Of a stretch of 64,000 nucleotides of DNA, positions 19,022-27,714 are shown piece after piece. Source of the stretch: Xanthomonas cucurbitae (GTDB lineage: Bacteria; Pseudomonadota; Gammaproteobacteria; Xanthomonadales; Xanthomonadaceae); the NCBI RefSeq assembly GCF_002939885.1, contig NZ_MDED01000024.1:1-64000 (forward strand). Direction: 5' to 3'. The notes under the pieces were generated by a model. That model was not told the DNA's origin and did no database searches. It saw nothing but the letters and a program-made list of their open reading frames with translations. Position numbers and translations under genes: made by a program. How positions within the stretch are numbered: the first letter of the stretch is position 1; the number at the start of each line of letters is the position of its first letter.

Positions 19022-19659
19022 GCCGCGCTGCATACCGGAAACAGGGCGGCCCGCGGCAGCAGGCGGCATCCGTTACTGGACTTCACCAGCAGCTGCTGCG
19101 CACTACCGGCGTATTCGCGCCAGTTCACGGCCCTGTCGTCGGGCAGCAACAGCTCACCATCGGCGCGTTGCCCGTGGCGCTGCTCCCAACGCTGTAACAG
19201 CGCGACGACGGCCTGCGCCTGTTCAGGTGTTTCGGCTCCCCACAGCAGGTCCAGATCCGATTGCGCATGCACATAGGCCAGGCCGGTCAACGCCTGCCAG
19301 GCGAAGCTGCCGAACACGCGCGGTTGCAGGGCCTCGGCCTGGCATTGCCTCAGCAGGGCCTGCAAGGCCGCTTGCGCGGTCTCCGGAGCGTGCGCGAGTA
19401 CCGCGTCCAGTGCGAGTGGCGCGGTACAGCGCGCAATGTCATCAACGTGCACGGTCAGCGCCAGGCGCTGCTTGTTTTCTGCAGGCGGCAACGGCACGCC
19501 CAGGCGCATGGCACCCGATGCTTCGCTGCCGTCACGGCGCGCCACCACGGCCGGCAGGCCGGCGGCAAACCAGTGCTGCAGCCGCGGCTGCGTGCCCGGG
19601 GTGAGCGCTTGCCACTGCGCCGCCGCACGCAACCACACCAGGGCGTGGCGGCCGGCCAT
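19018..19659 (-). CDS. mdcG: Phosphoribosyl-dephospho-CoA transferase (holo-ACP synthase)
   Basis: MdcG transfers the phosphoribosyl-dephospho-CoA group made by MdcB onto the serine of MdcC. The 213-residue protein carries the nucleotidyltransferase signature [25 protein letters not shown], with the GS and the DxD needed for metal binding (about residues 115-140). It starts one base after the mdcE stop and overlaps mdcB by four bases, so translation is likely coupled along the operon. Confidence 0.9.
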   Translation of the reverse strand: MAGRHALVWLRAAAQWQALTPGTQPRLQHWFAAGLPAVVARRDGSEASGAMRLGVPLPPAENKQRLALTVHVDDIARCTAPLALDAVLAHAPETAQAALQALLRQCQAEALQPRVFGSFAWQALTGLAYVHAQSDLDLLWGAETPEQAQAVVALLQRWEQRHGQRADGELLLPDDRAVNWREYAGSAQQLLVKSSNGCRLLPRAALFPVCSAA

Positions 19660-19660
19660 G

Positions 19661-20365
19661 TCAGGCTTCGCCCGCCGCCACGGCGGCAGCGACATCGCGT
19701 GCCAGGGTGCGGCCACCGCGTTGCGCACCGCGTACCCGGCGCTGGTCGCCATCCACAGGCGCGGCCAATGCCTCGAGCAGCGCCTGCGCCAGATCGCCTT
19801 CCCACAGCGAATCCACCGCGCCCATGCGTACGTAGTTCTCCACACCCGGCGCAAACACCGGCGAGCTCTTGCTAAGCGCCTGCAAGGTTTCCAGCGGTTG
19901 CTTGGTGACCCGCGCCATCGCGCGCAGATCCATGACGCGCACCTGTGCACTCGGCAAGGCATGGATGCGATCGGCCATCAGGCCAAAGGACAGGAATCCA
20001 CCGCTGACCGCTTCGCCATACACCAGCGTGACCAGCCGCGCGCCGCGCTGGCGGGCCACCTCCAACGCGCGCGCCAGATGCGCGAAATAGCCGTTGATGC
20101 CAAGCAGCTCGTCGCGACGTGCAAGCCGCTGCCCGGCGGTGTCGGCCAGCATCACGATGGGCCGCTGCGGATGTGCGCGGGTGCTGGCCAGCACGGTGGC
20201 GGCCAGCATCAGGGCATGGTCAACGCCCACTTCCAGTGTGTTGGCCGTGCCGATCACCGTCACCTCGCCTGCGACGGTGGTGGCGCTGCCGGTGAGCACA
20301 TCGTCGTTCCGGGTGATGGCATGACCGAGCGGAAACAGCTGGTCGAGCAACTGGCTCAGGTCCAT
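19661..20365 (-). CDS. mdcE: Malonate decarboxylase gamma subunit
   Basis: With MdcD it decarboxylates malonyl-S-ACP to acetyl-S-ACP. The 234 residues show a carboxyltransferase-like crotonase fold: [16 protein letters not shown], the [19 protein letters not shown] block, and [19 protein letters not shown] with the oxyanion-hole glycines. The ATG lies inside the end of mdcD (ten-base overlap), and mdcG follows directly. The biotin-dependent subunits of the Malonomonas-type enzyme are absent from the cluster, so this is the biotin-independent system. Confidence 0.92.
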   Translation of the reverse strand: MDLSQLLDQLFPLGHAITRNDDVLTGSATTVAGEVTVIGTANTLEVGVDHALMLAATVLASTRAHPQRPIVMLADTAGQRLARRDELLGINGYFAHLARALEVARQRGARLVTLVYGEAVSGGFLSFGLMADRIHALPSAQVRVMDLRAMARVTKQPLETLQALSKSSPVFAPGVENYVRMGAVDSLWEGDLAQALLEALAAPVDGDQRRVRGAQRGGRTLARDVAAAVAAGEA

Positions 20366-21276
20366 GGCGTGCTCCGGTCGGCGGTGGCGGCAAGGAAGGC
20401 GTCGGTGTCCAGCAGTGGCAGGCGCTGCGCATCGGCGATGCCCTGGCGCGTCCAGATTTCCAGGCTGTCGCGGCAATCGCCGTACGCGTCGATACGCGCG
20501 GACAAGTGCTGATGCGCGCGCTCCAGCGACTGCAACGCGGCATCGCCGTCGGGTTCTGAGAGTGCATCCAGCGTGCTGGCGGCGGCATCGGCGAAGGCCG
20601 CGATGCGGTCGGCCACCAGGGTGCGCGCTTCGCCGAGCAGATAGCGGTGCTTGCCGCCGGTGACGCGCCACACCAGCGCGCGGTCGCGCGCATCGAATTC
20701 CTCCACACCACGCACGGTCTCGATCACATCCGGGCCAGACAACGACAGGCGGCCTTCCTCGGACATGAGCACCGCGCTACAGCAGCGCGCCACGATGCCC
20801 ATGCCACCGAACGCGCCGTTGCCGCTGCCGATCAACGCCAGCACTGCAATGCCGGCGGCGCGCACGGTCAAGGTGGCACGCATGACCTCGGAGATGGCGA
20901 TCAGGCCGGCATTGGCTTCATGCAGGCGCACGCCGCCGGTATCGAGCAGCAGCAGCACGGCATCCGGGCGCGTGGCCACGGCACGTTCAAGCAGGCCGGT
21001 GAGTTTGGCACCGTGCACTTCGCCGACACCACCACCCATGAAGGCGCCTTGTTGCGCGGCGATCAGCACGTTGCGCCCGCGCAGCGTGCCCTGCCCCACG
21101 ACGACGCCGTCGTCGAAGGCGCCGGGCACGTCCAGTTGCGCCAGATGCGGGCTGACCAGGCGACGGCGCGGGCCGACGAATTCCTGGAAGCTGCCGGCAT
21201 CCAGGAGCCCATCGATGCGCTCGCGCGCATCGGCTTCGTAGTAGCTGCGGTCGGCCATGGGAATGGTGGTGCTCAT
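20356..21276 (-). CDS. mdcD: Malonate decarboxylase beta subunit
   Basis: This carboxyltransferase-like subunit pairs with MdcE. The 306 residues include RERIDGLLDAGSFQEFVGPR, the glycine-rich GAFMGGGVGEVHGAKL, LLLDTGGVRLHEANAGL and GSGNGAFGGMGI. The start gives MSTTIPMADRSYYEADARER and follows a GGAG motif; the upstream open frame runs through REP DNA and is not coding. A 208-base gap with two REP inverted-repeat units separates it from mdcC. Confidence 0.93.
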   Translation of the reverse strand: MSTTIPMADRSYYEADARERIDGLLDAGSFQEFVGPRRRLVSPHLAQLDVPGAFDDGVVVGQGTLRGRNVLIAAQQGAFMGGGVGEVHGAKLTGLLERAVATRPDAVLLLLDTGGVRLHEANAGLIAISEVMRATLTVRAAGIAVLALIGSGNGAFGGMGIVARCCSAVLMSEEGRLSLSGPDVIETVRGVEEFDARDRALVWRVTGGKHRYLLGEARTLVADRIAAFADAAASTLDALSEPDGDAALQSLERAHQHLSARIDAYGDCRDSLEIWTRQGIADAQRLPLLDTDAFLAATADRSTPWT

Positions 21277-21297
21277 CGGCGTCTCCGGATCGCGTAG

Positions 21298-21470
21298 GTA
21301 GGAGCGCACCCGGGCGCGACTGACGCGTGACCGGAGATGCCCGTCGCACTCTGGCGCGCTCCTACAGCGGCGGCTGCGGCGCATCGGCTGGCGACTCTGT
21401 GCGTAGGAGCGCACCCGGGCGCGACGGTGGGGTTACCGGGAACGCCTATCGCGCCCGGGTGCGCTCCTAC
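21298..21470. repeat. Two 68-base REP inverted-repeat units inside the mdc operon
   Basis: Unit one (21298-21365) and unit two (21403-21470) each begin GTAGGAGCGCACCCGGGCGC and end with an inverted CGCTCCTAC arm. In unit two the arms are perfect over 22 bases with a 24-base spacer; in unit one the right arm is degraded. The GTAG head is typical of REP sequences in Xanthomonas and Stenotrophomonas. A third unit with the same 68-base layout lies after accC. Confidence 0.85.
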
Positions 21471-21484
21471 AGGGGCATGCGGGC

Positions 21485-21802
21485 TCATGCGTCGGCTCCT
21501 TGCAGCACGTCGATCGCCTGGTCAAGGCGCAGGCTCACCACCGCCGGGGTGGCACCGACATCGTTGACGCTGATGCGCACATCGCGCAGTGGATGGCGCG
21601 CGGCGAAATCGTCCAGCACCGCTTGCCAGATCGTGCCGAAGCCACGCGCGGCGGTGAGGATGTGGATCTCCATCGCGCCATCCAGCGGCACGCGCTCGAC
21701 CAGCACTTCCAGATTGCCGGAGGCGACCACGCCCACCAGCGCATGCTCCAGCCCGGCGCCTGCACCGCGCTGGCCGTCAAAACGATAGCGAAGGGTTTCC
21801 AT
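21485..21802 (-). CDS. mdcC: Malonate decarboxylase acyl-carrier protein, delta subunit
   Basis: MdcC carries the 2'-(5''-phosphoribosyl)-3'-dephospho-CoA arm to which acetyl and malonyl groups are attached. The 105-residue protein has the likely modified serine 28 in VVASGNLEVLVE and the conserved end NDVGATPAVVSLRLDQA. It lies eight bases after mdcA and is converted to the active form by MdcB and MdcG encoded downstream. Confidence 0.92.
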   Translation of the reverse strand: METLRYRFDGQRGAGAGLEHALVGVVASGNLEVLVERVPLDGAMEIHILTAARGFGTIWQAVLDDFAARHPLRDVRISVNDVGATPAVVSLRLDQAIDVLQGADA

Positions 21803-21810
21803 GCTCGGCC

Positions 21811-23457
21811 CTACCAGTTGCGAAAACGTTTCGGCGGGTCGTACAGCCCACCAGACCAGCGCACCAGGTCCTTGACCGTGCGCGCGGCCAGCAGGTCACG
21901 CGTGGCATCGCGCGGGCGAATGCCCAGGTCGTCCGGACGCTTGATGACGCCGCGGTCGCGCAGGTTCTCCACCATGCGCTTGTCGCGCCCCAGGCCCACC
22001 GCGGTGTAGCCGGATACGCCACGGATCGCCTGCTCGCGTTCTTCCGGGGTGCGGCATAGCAGCAGGTTGGCGATGCCTTCTTCGGTCAGCACATGGCTGA
22101 CGTCGTCGCCGTAGATCATCACCGGCGGCAGTGGCAGGTTTGCCCGCTCGGCCAGCTCCCAGGCATCGAGCCTGTCGACGAAGGCCGGCGCCATGTGCTC
22201 GCGGAAGGTTTCCACCATCTGCACCACCAGCTTGCGCCCGCGCGGCATCTCGCCAGGCCGTGCGGCCTCGCGCCCGGCCTTGAGCCAGGCAGCGCTGGCA
22301 TGCCGGCGGCCGCGTGCGTCCGAGCCCATGTTGGGCGCGCCACCGAAGCCGGCAATGCGGTCGCGCGTGGCAGTGGAGCTATTGCCCTGCAAATCGATCT
22401 GCAGCGTCGAACCGATGAACATGTCGCAGGCATACAGGCCGGCGGTCTGCGACAGCGCGCGGTTGGAACGCATGCTGCCGTCGGCACCGGCGAAGAACAC
22501 ATCCGGGCGTGCGGCGATATACGCCTCCATGCCCAGCTCCGAGCCGAACGCGTGCACCGATTCGACGAAGCCCGACTCGATCGCCGGAATCAGCGCCGGG
22601 TGTGGATTGAGCGCCCAATGCCGGCAGATCTTGCCCTTCAACCCCAGCGACTCGGCATAGGTGGGCAGCAACAGTTCGATGGCGGCGGTATCGAAGCCGA
22701 TGCCGTGGTTGAGGCGCTCCACGCCGTACTCGGCGTAGATGCCCTTGATGGCCAGCATCGCCATCAGCACCTGGATTTCGGAGATCTGCGCCGGGTCGCG
22801 GGTGAACAGCGGTTCGATGTAATTGGGCTTGGGCGCCTGGGTGACGAAGTCCACCCAGTCGGCAGGGATATCCACGCGCGGCAAGGTGTCCAGGATTTCA
22901 TTGACCTGTGCAATCACGATGCCGCCCTTGAACGCCGTGGCTTCCACGATCACCGGCGTGTCTTCGGTATTGGGGCCGGTATAGAGATTGCCGTGGCGAT
23001 CTGCCGCCTGCGCGGTGACCAGCGCAATGCGCGGAGTGAGGTCGATGAAGTAACGGCCGAACAATTCCAGGTAGGTGTGGATGGCACCGATCTCGATGCG
23101 CCCTTCGCTCACCAACCCGGCCAGGCGCGCGGCCTGCGGGCCGGAGAACGAGAAATCCAGCCGCTTGGCGATGCCGCGCTCGAACACGTCCAGATGCGCG
23201 GCCAGCGACAGCACCGACTGCACCATGTGCAGATCGTGCACGCGGGCCGGGTCCACCTCGGTCAGGCAACGCGCCAGGAAGTCGGCCTGCTTCTGGTTGT
23301 TGCCCTCCAGGCACACCCGGTCGCCGGGTTCGATCACCGCCTCCAGCAGCGCCACCACGTCCTCGGCGGCCACCACCCGCCCATGCGGCGCGAGCGCGGC
23401 GGCGCGCTGCAGGCGCTGGCGGCGGCTTTCGGCCTGGGTGTTCCACTGTCGGCTCAT
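21811..23457 (-). CDS. mdcA: Malonate decarboxylase alpha subunit, acetyl-S-ACP:malonate ACP transferase
   Basis: MdcA exchanges acetyl for malonyl on the carrier protein, the first half of the cycle whose net result is malonate to acetate and CO2. The 548-residue length and conserved blocks fit: VVAAEDVVALLEAVIEPGDR, CLEGNNQKQADFLARCL, HTYLELFGRYFIDL, QIDLQGNSSTATRDRIAG and FGGAPNMGSDARGRRHASAA. As the first gene it is directly behind the operon promoter with its palindromic operator candidate. Confidence 0.95.
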   Translation of the reverse strand: MSRQWNTQAESRRQRLQRAAALAPHGRVVAAEDVVALLEAVIEPGDRVCLEGNNQKQADFLARCLTEVDPARVHDLHMVQSVLSLAAHLDVFERGIAKRLDFSFSGPQAARLAGLVSEGRIEIGAIHTYLELFGRYFIDLTPRIALVTAQAADRHGNLYTGPNTEDTPVIVEATAFKGGIVIAQVNEILDTLPRVDIPADWVDFVTQAPKPNYIEPLFTRDPAQISEIQVLMAMLAIKGIYAEYGVERLNHGIGFDTAAIELLLPTYAESLGLKGKICRHWALNPHPALIPAIESGFVESVHAFGSELGMEAYIAARPDVFFAGADGSMRSNRALSQTAGLYACDMFIGSTLQIDLQGNSSTATRDRIAGFGGAPNMGSDARGRRHASAAWLKAGREAARPGEMPRGRKLVVQMVETFREHMAPAFVDRLDAWELAERANLPLPPVMIYGDDVSHVLTEEGIANLLLCRTPEEREQAIRGVSGYTAVGLGRDKRMVENLRDRGVIKRPDDLGIRPRDATRDLLAARTVKDLVRWSGGLYDPPKRFRNW

Positions 23458-23494
23458 CGCCTCGCCTCACCGGGCCGAGCCCGTAATGTCGAAG

Positions 23495-23530
23495 TAATTA
23501 CATCGTAATTATGAAAATTAGCGCTGTCTA
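23495..23530 (-). promoter_or_regulatory. mdc operon promoter with overlapping perfect inverted repeat
   Basis: On the minus strand TAGACA (23530-23525) and TACGAT (23507-23502) are separated by 17 bases, a reasonable -35/-10 pair upstream of mdcA. The perfect repeat TAATTAC-ATC-GTAATTA (23495-23511) covers the -10 box, where a bound repressor would block RNA polymerase. The GntR protein at the end of the cluster is the obvious candidate binder, which is inference. The surrounding DNA is much more AT-rich than the genes. Confidence 0.6.
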
Positions 23531-23630
23531 GACGCGTTGCAGCATGGGGGCACTGATGACCACAGTCGGTCCGCTAGGCGACAGCTGGGCGCTTGCGATG
23601 CCCATCACGTCGGCCTATCGTTTCCACAGG

Positions 23631-23646
23631 ATTCGATCTATCGAAT
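23631..23646 (+). promoter_or_regulatory. Palindromic operator candidate before padR
   Basis: ATTCGAT-CT-ATCGAAT is a perfect 7-base inverted repeat with a two-base spacer that ends four bases before the PadR start codon. A site there would block initiation or transcription, as expected for autorepression by a dimeric winged-helix protein. No second full copy was found before the reductase gene; only a half-site ATCGAA near 24333. Confidence 0.5.
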
Positions 23647-23650
23647 AAGG

Positions 23651-24172
23651 ATGCGCTCCTACCGTCACCACCCACCTGAGCGGGATGCGCTGGCCGGTAG
23701 CGCGCGGATGCGGCCGTTGGAGCATGGCGATCCGCGCCTGCTACTGCTGGCACTGATCGACCAACAACCACGCCACGGCTACGCGTTGATGCGGCAGATC
23801 GGCGCGCTGTTCGAAGGCCTATACGCGCCCAGCGCCGGTGCGATCTATCCGGCCCTGGCGCAACTGGAAGCCGACGGATTGGTAGAACCCGATCTGCAAC
23901 GGGGCCGCAAGCGCTACCAAGTCAACGCTGCCGGGCGCCGCTACGCCAATGAACACCGCGATGCACTGGATGCCGCGCTCGCACGTACCCAGCACCGTGC
24001 GCGCGCGTTGATCAAGGCGCAGACACCTGCCCCGATCCGCGAGGCGATCCAGCGCATCAAGCACGGCCTGTTCGCACGGCACGGGCAGTGGAGTGGCGCC
24101 GAGACCGCACGCATCGCCGCACTGCTCAACGCCGCCGCCGATGGCATGGAGCAGGGCCAGGCCCGAGCATGA
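23651..24172 (+). CDS. PadR-family transcriptional regulator (YqjI/NfeR-like)
   Basis: The 173-residue protein has the PadR winged helix: LLLLALIDQQPRHGYALMRQI, then GAIYPALAQLEADGLVEPDLQRGRKRYQV, and a C-terminal dimerisation helix pair. In E. coli the PadR-like YqjI (NfeR) regulates the ferric reductase gene yqjH (NfeF). Here the next gene encodes that reductase family, so the same pairing is likely. The N-terminus (MRSYRHHPPERD) has two histidines but not the long His-rich arm of YqjI. AAGG directly abuts the ATG, so initiation at the internal ATG (23708) is possible. Confidence 0.8.
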   Translation: MRSYRHHPPERDALAGSARMRPLEHGDPRLLLLALIDQQPRHGYALMRQIGALFEGLYAPSAGAIYPALAQLEADGLVEPDLQRGRKRYQVNAAGRRYANEHRDALDAALARTQHRARALIKAQTPAPIREAIQRIKHGLFARHGQWSGAETARIAALLNAAADGMEQGQARA

Positions 24173-24366
24173 GGCTGCGTGCGCACCCTCATCGGCCGCT
24201 GCGCGGCACCGTCTCCCCCATGAAGGAGGACAATGTCCCGAGTGGAGAAGGGATAGCGACTGCATCGGCTGGCTGCTGTACCTGTCACGTCATTGATTTC
24301 GACCTTCATCGTGTCCCCATTCCCCAACGCCGCGTATCGAAACGGTACCCACAGGAATCGCACTTC

Positions 24367-25155
24367 ATGGCTGCACATACCAACACCCAACTCCGCCGCG
24401 ACCCGCGCCTGCGTACCGTGCAGGTGGTGCGCTGCACGTCGATCACCCCGCAGATGCGCCGCATCGTGTTCGGTGGCAGTGAACTGGCTGGTTTCCAGAG
24501 CGAGGCACCGGACGATCACGTCAAATTGTTCTTCCCCAATGCCGACGGCGCCTTCGTGCTGCCGACGATGACGGCAGACGGCCCCCGCTACGCCGAAGGC
24601 GTCGTCCCCTCGCCCGGCCGCGACTACACCCCGCGCCTGTTCGACCCGCAAACCGGCGAACTCGGCATCGACTTCGTGCTGCATGGCGACGGCGTGGCCT
24701 CCAACTGGGCGGCACAGGCGCAGCCGGGCGATGCACTGCGCATCGGCGGCCCACGCGGCTCGTTCCTGGTGGCCGACGATTTCGATCATTACGTGCTGCT
24801 CGGCGATGAAACCGCGTTGCCAGCCATCGGCCGTTGGCTGGAGGCGATGCCGGCGGACATGCATGCCGAAGTGTTCATCGAAGTGGCCGATGCCAGCGAA
24901 CGCCAGGAACTGCTGAGCGCGGCCGATGTGGAGGTGTACTGGCTGGAGCGCAATGGCTTCGACGCGGCCAGCAGCACGCTGCTGGAAGACAGCCTGCGTG
25001 ATTACGAGCCGCACGACGGCGACACGTTCTACTGGATCGGTGCCGAATCGATGCGCGCCCGTGCCATGCGCAAGTTCATCGAAGAGCACCTGGGCGTGGA
25101 CCGCGAATGGGTGCGCGCGAAAGGCTACTGGAAGGCAAATCCCACAGCGGAGTAA
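24367..25155 (+). CDS. Siderophore-interacting protein, NAD(P)H-dependent ferric reductase
   Basis: The 262-residue cytoplasmic flavoprotein reduces Fe(III)-siderophores to release iron. It shows the FAD-binding domain (RTVQVVRCTSITPQMRRIVF, DHVKLFFP and RDYTPRLFDP, where RxYTxR-like residues bind FAD). The NAD(P)-binding part follows (GPRGSFLVADDFDHYVLLGDETALPAIGRWL and FYWIGAESMRARAMRKFI), with the end VRAKGYWKAN. The family member in E. coli is YqjH/ViuB. It follows a PadR regulator by 194 bases, and a BIME array lies at its 3' end. Confidence 0.9.
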   Translation: MAAHTNTQLRRDPRLRTVQVVRCTSITPQMRRIVFGGSELAGFQSEAPDDHVKLFFPNADGAFVLPTMTADGPRYAEGVVPSPGRDYTPRLFDPQTGELGIDFVLHGDGVASNWAAQAQPGDALRIGGPRGSFLVADDFDHYVLLGDETALPAIGRWLEAMPADMHAEVFIEVADASERQELLSAADVEVYWLERNGFDAASSTLLEDSLRDYEPHDGDTFYWIGAESMRARAMRKFIEEHLGVDREWVRAKGYWKANPTAE

Positions 25156-25163
25156 CCCCGCCC

Positions 25164-25953
25164 GTAGGAGCGCACCCGGGCGCGACGGGCTTTCCCGACA
25201 AAACCCAGCCCCGTCGGTACAGCGATCGGTAACGCGTTCGCGGCCGTGGCCGCTCCTACAATCGCTGGCGCGCGCGGGGCCACTCCCGGCGTGCAACATC
25301 CCCGTAGGAGCGCACCCGGGCGCGACAAGCTTTCCCGACAAAACCCAACCCCATCGGTACAGCGATCGGTAACGCGTTCGCGGCCGGGGCCGCTCCTACA
25401 ATCGCTGGCGCGCGCGGGGCCACTCCCGGCGTGCAACATCCCCGTAGGAGCGCACCCGGGCGCGACGGGCTTTCCCGACAAAGCCCAGCCCCATCGGTAC
25501 AGTGATCGGTAACGCCCTCGCGGCCGGGGCCGCTCCTACAATCGCTGGCGCGCGCGGCCACTCACGGCGTGCAACATCCCCGTAGGAGCGCACCCGGGCG
25601 CGACGGGCTTTCCCGACAAAGCCCAGCCCCATCGGTGCAGCGATCGGTAACGCCCTCGCGGCCGGGGCCGCTCCTACAATCGCTGGCGCGCGGGGCAACT
25701 CACGGCGTGCAACATCCCCGTAGGAGCGCACCCGGGCGCGACGGGCTTTCCCGACAAAGCCCAGCCCCGTCGGTGCAGCTATCGGTAACGCGTTCGCGGC
25801 CGGGGCCGCTCCTGCAATCGCTGGCGCGCGCGGCCACTCACGGCGTGCAACATCCCCGTAGGAGCGCACCCGGGCGCGACGGGCTTTCCCGACAAAACCC
25901 AGCCCCTTCGGTGCAGCTATCGGTAACGCGTTCGCGGCCGGGGCCGCTCCTAC
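25164..25953. repeat. Tandem array of six BIME units, period 138-140 bases
   Basis: Six units start at 25164, 25304, 25444, 25582, 25720 and 25858. Each begins with a REP, GTAGGAGCGCACCCGGGCGC, and about 75 bases later carries a second REP subtype in the opposite orientation (GCGGCC-x-GGGCCGCTCCTAC). A linker ending GCGTGCAACATCCC closes the unit. Units one to three are 140 bases apart, later ones 138. The array lies between two convergent genes, the usual place for REP elements. The long open frames across it, on both strands, are repeats of a non-multiple-free unit and are not genes. Confidence 0.9.
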
Positions 25954-25976
25954 AGAGAACGCGCTTTGCGCACACA

Positions 25977-26003
25977 AGCAAAAGCCCGCCGATTGGCGGG
26001 CTT
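25977..26003 (-). terminator. Intrinsic terminator after the yceI-like gene
   Basis: AAGCCCGCC-GATT-GGCGGGCTT forms a nine-base-pair stem with a four-base loop. Read on the minus strand it is followed by TTTTGCTTGT, a usable U-tract. It lies 54 bases beyond the stop of the minus-strand YceI gene. Confidence 0.85.
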
Positions 26004-26057
26004 CTGGGTTGCGGCATCGGGCAGCTGCGTGCATCGATGCCGCGATCTCCGCGCGAA

Positions 26058-26792
26058 TTACTTCGCAGCAGCCGCCTCACCCGCCTTGGCCTGCAAGGCT
26101 TCGGTGGTGATGCGGATCTTCACTTCGTCGCTGACGTTCGGGGCGTACTGGCCCACGCCGAAGTCGCTGCGCTTGATCGTGGTGGTGGCATCGAAGCCAG
26201 CCGCCGGCACCTTCTTCATCGGGTGCTCGCCGGCACCGTTGAGGGTGACGTCCAGCACGACCGGCTTGGTCTGATCCTTGATGGTCAGATCGCCGGTGAC
26301 GGTCAGCTTGTTGTTGCCGGCCGCTTCGACCTTGGTGCTCTTGAAGGTGGCGGTCGGGAACTTGGCCGCGTCGAAGAAGTCACCGCTCTTGAGGTGCTCG
26401 TCGAACTTGGCGGTGAAGCTGTTCAAGCCGGACAGCGGCAGGGTCACCTGCACGGTGGACTTGGTCACGTCGGCCGCGTCGTATACCAGGGTGCCGTCGA
26501 CATTGCCGAAGTGCGCGCTGGGGTTGGAGAAGCCGAAATGGCTCCACTGCGCGATCACGTCGGTGTGGCTCGGGTCCAGGGTGTAAGTGCCCGAAGCCAC
26601 CTGCACGGCCGGTGCGGTGGAGGCGGCCGATTCGGCAGCAGCCGGTGCCGGCGCAGCAGCAGCGGCGGCGGCCGGCGCGGTGGCGGCCGGGGTTTCGGCC
26701 GCTGGGGTGGCGGCGTTGTCGGCCGGCTTGGAGCAGGCGGCAATGGCCAGGGTCAGGGCGAGCGGCAGCAACAGCGTGTGGGTGGTCTTCAT
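26058..26792 (-). CDS. YceI-family lipoprotein
   Basis: The 244-residue protein begins MKTTHTLLLPLALTLAIAAC with a lipobox cysteine, then a 45-residue alanine/proline-rich linker and a YceI lipocalin-like domain: GTYTLDPSHTDVIAQWSHFG, then DGTLVYDAADVTKSTVQVTL, GDLTIKDQTKPVVLDV and FGVGQYAPNVSDEVKI. YceI barrels bind long isoprenoids such as polyprenols or ubiquinone; the ligand here is unknown. It is a single-gene unit with its own terminator. The longer frame from 26894 is rejected because of the signal sequence. Confidence 0.9.
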   Translation of the reverse strand: MKTTHTLLLPLALTLAIAACSKPADNAATPAAETPAATAPAAAAAAAPAPAAAESAASTAPAVQVASGTYTLDPSHTDVIAQWSHFGFSNPSAHFGNVDGTLVYDAADVTKSTVQVTLPLSGLNSFTAKFDEHLKSGDFFDAAKFPTATFKSTKVEAAGNNKLTVTGDLTIKDQTKPVVLDVTLNGAGEHPMKKVPAAGFDATTTIKRSDFGVGQYAPNVSDEVKIRITTEALQAKAGEAAAAK

Positions 26793-26989
26793 TGAAACTC
26801 CATGTGATGAGAGACGCGTTGGATCAACGCGGATGGGACGAAACGCAGACGGACGAGGACTGCAGGAAACCTGAAAACGGGCACATCGATGCAACGCAAC
26901 ACTTCTGGCGGACGATCATCGGCCAGACCAGCACGCGGCGCACGCGCGCCACGGCCCCATGTCGGCCGACATCCCACCCCACACCGGCA

Positions 26990-27580
26990 TCATTCGAACC
27001 GCGCCGCTTCTTCGAAGCTCAGGCGCGGCAGGCGCGGGAACAATCCCGATGGATCGCCGTAGCCAAGATTGACCAGGAAATTGGATTTGATCGGCGTGCC
27101 GGCAAAGAACGCGGCATCCACCTTGGCATTGTCGAAGCCGGACATCGGGCCGGCGTCCAGGCCCAGCGCGCGTGCGGCCAGGATCAGGTAGGCCCCCTGC
27201 AGCGAGCTGTTGCGGAATGCCGATTCGGTGCGGCCTTCGCGCGGGCCGTCGAACCAGCTCTTGGCATCGGCATGCGGGAACAGATACGGCAGCTTTTCGT
27301 GGAAATCCTCATCGTGCGCGACGATCACCGTCACCGGCGCGGCCAGGGTCTTGTCGGCGTTGCCTTCGGACAATGCTGGCTTGAGCTTGGCCTTGCCTGC
27401 GGCGCTGGTCACGAACACGAACCGTGCCGGACTGCCGTTGGCGGCCGTGGGGCCCCACTTCACCAGTTCGTAGAGCTCGCGCAGCAGGTCCTGGCTGACC
27501 GGCGTATCGGCGAACGCGTTCTGCGTCCGGGCGGTGCGGAACAGCTGATCCAGTGCGGCGGCATTGAGCGAATCGGACAT
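26990..27580 (-). CDS. RutE/HadB-like nitroreductase family protein (malonic semialdehyde reductase-like)
   Basis: The 196-residue flavoprotein matches the RutE-type branch of FMN nitroreductases: [37 protein letters not shown], then [32 protein letters not shown] and [11 protein letters not shown]. In E. coli RutE reduces malonic semialdehyde to 3-hydroxypropionate. No other rut genes are here, so the substrate is uncertain. It is divergent from the ELM1-family gene and shares a 134-base promoter region with it. Confidence 0.85.
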   Translation of the reverse strand: MSDSLNAAALDQLFRTARTQNAFADTPVSQDLLRELYELVKWGPTAANGSPARFVFVTSAAGKAKLKPALSEGNADKTLAAPVTVIVAHDEDFHEKLPYLFPHADAKSWFDGPREGRTESAFRNSSLQGAYLILAARALGLDAGPMSGFDNAKVDAAFFAGTPIKSNFLVNLGYGDPSGLFPRLPRLSFEEAARFE

Positions 27581-27714
27581 AGGCACTCCAGAAGAGGGAA
27601 TGGTGCGACGGTAGGCTGCAGCGTCGGCACCAGTGTGAAGACCCGCAGTGTAGAGTGGTGCGATGGCTGCCACACGCGCTCAATCTGAAACAAATCCATG
27701 TCGGATCTGAAACG

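Noticed and set aside
25164..25953. Possible CRISPR array
   Set aside because: The repeated unit is about 140 bases with no unique spacers, each unit is a pair of REP sequences, and no cas gene is near.
25569..26795. 408-residue open frame with internal protein repeats
   Set aside because: The repeats are translations of the BIME array and the rest is antisense to the yceI-like gene.
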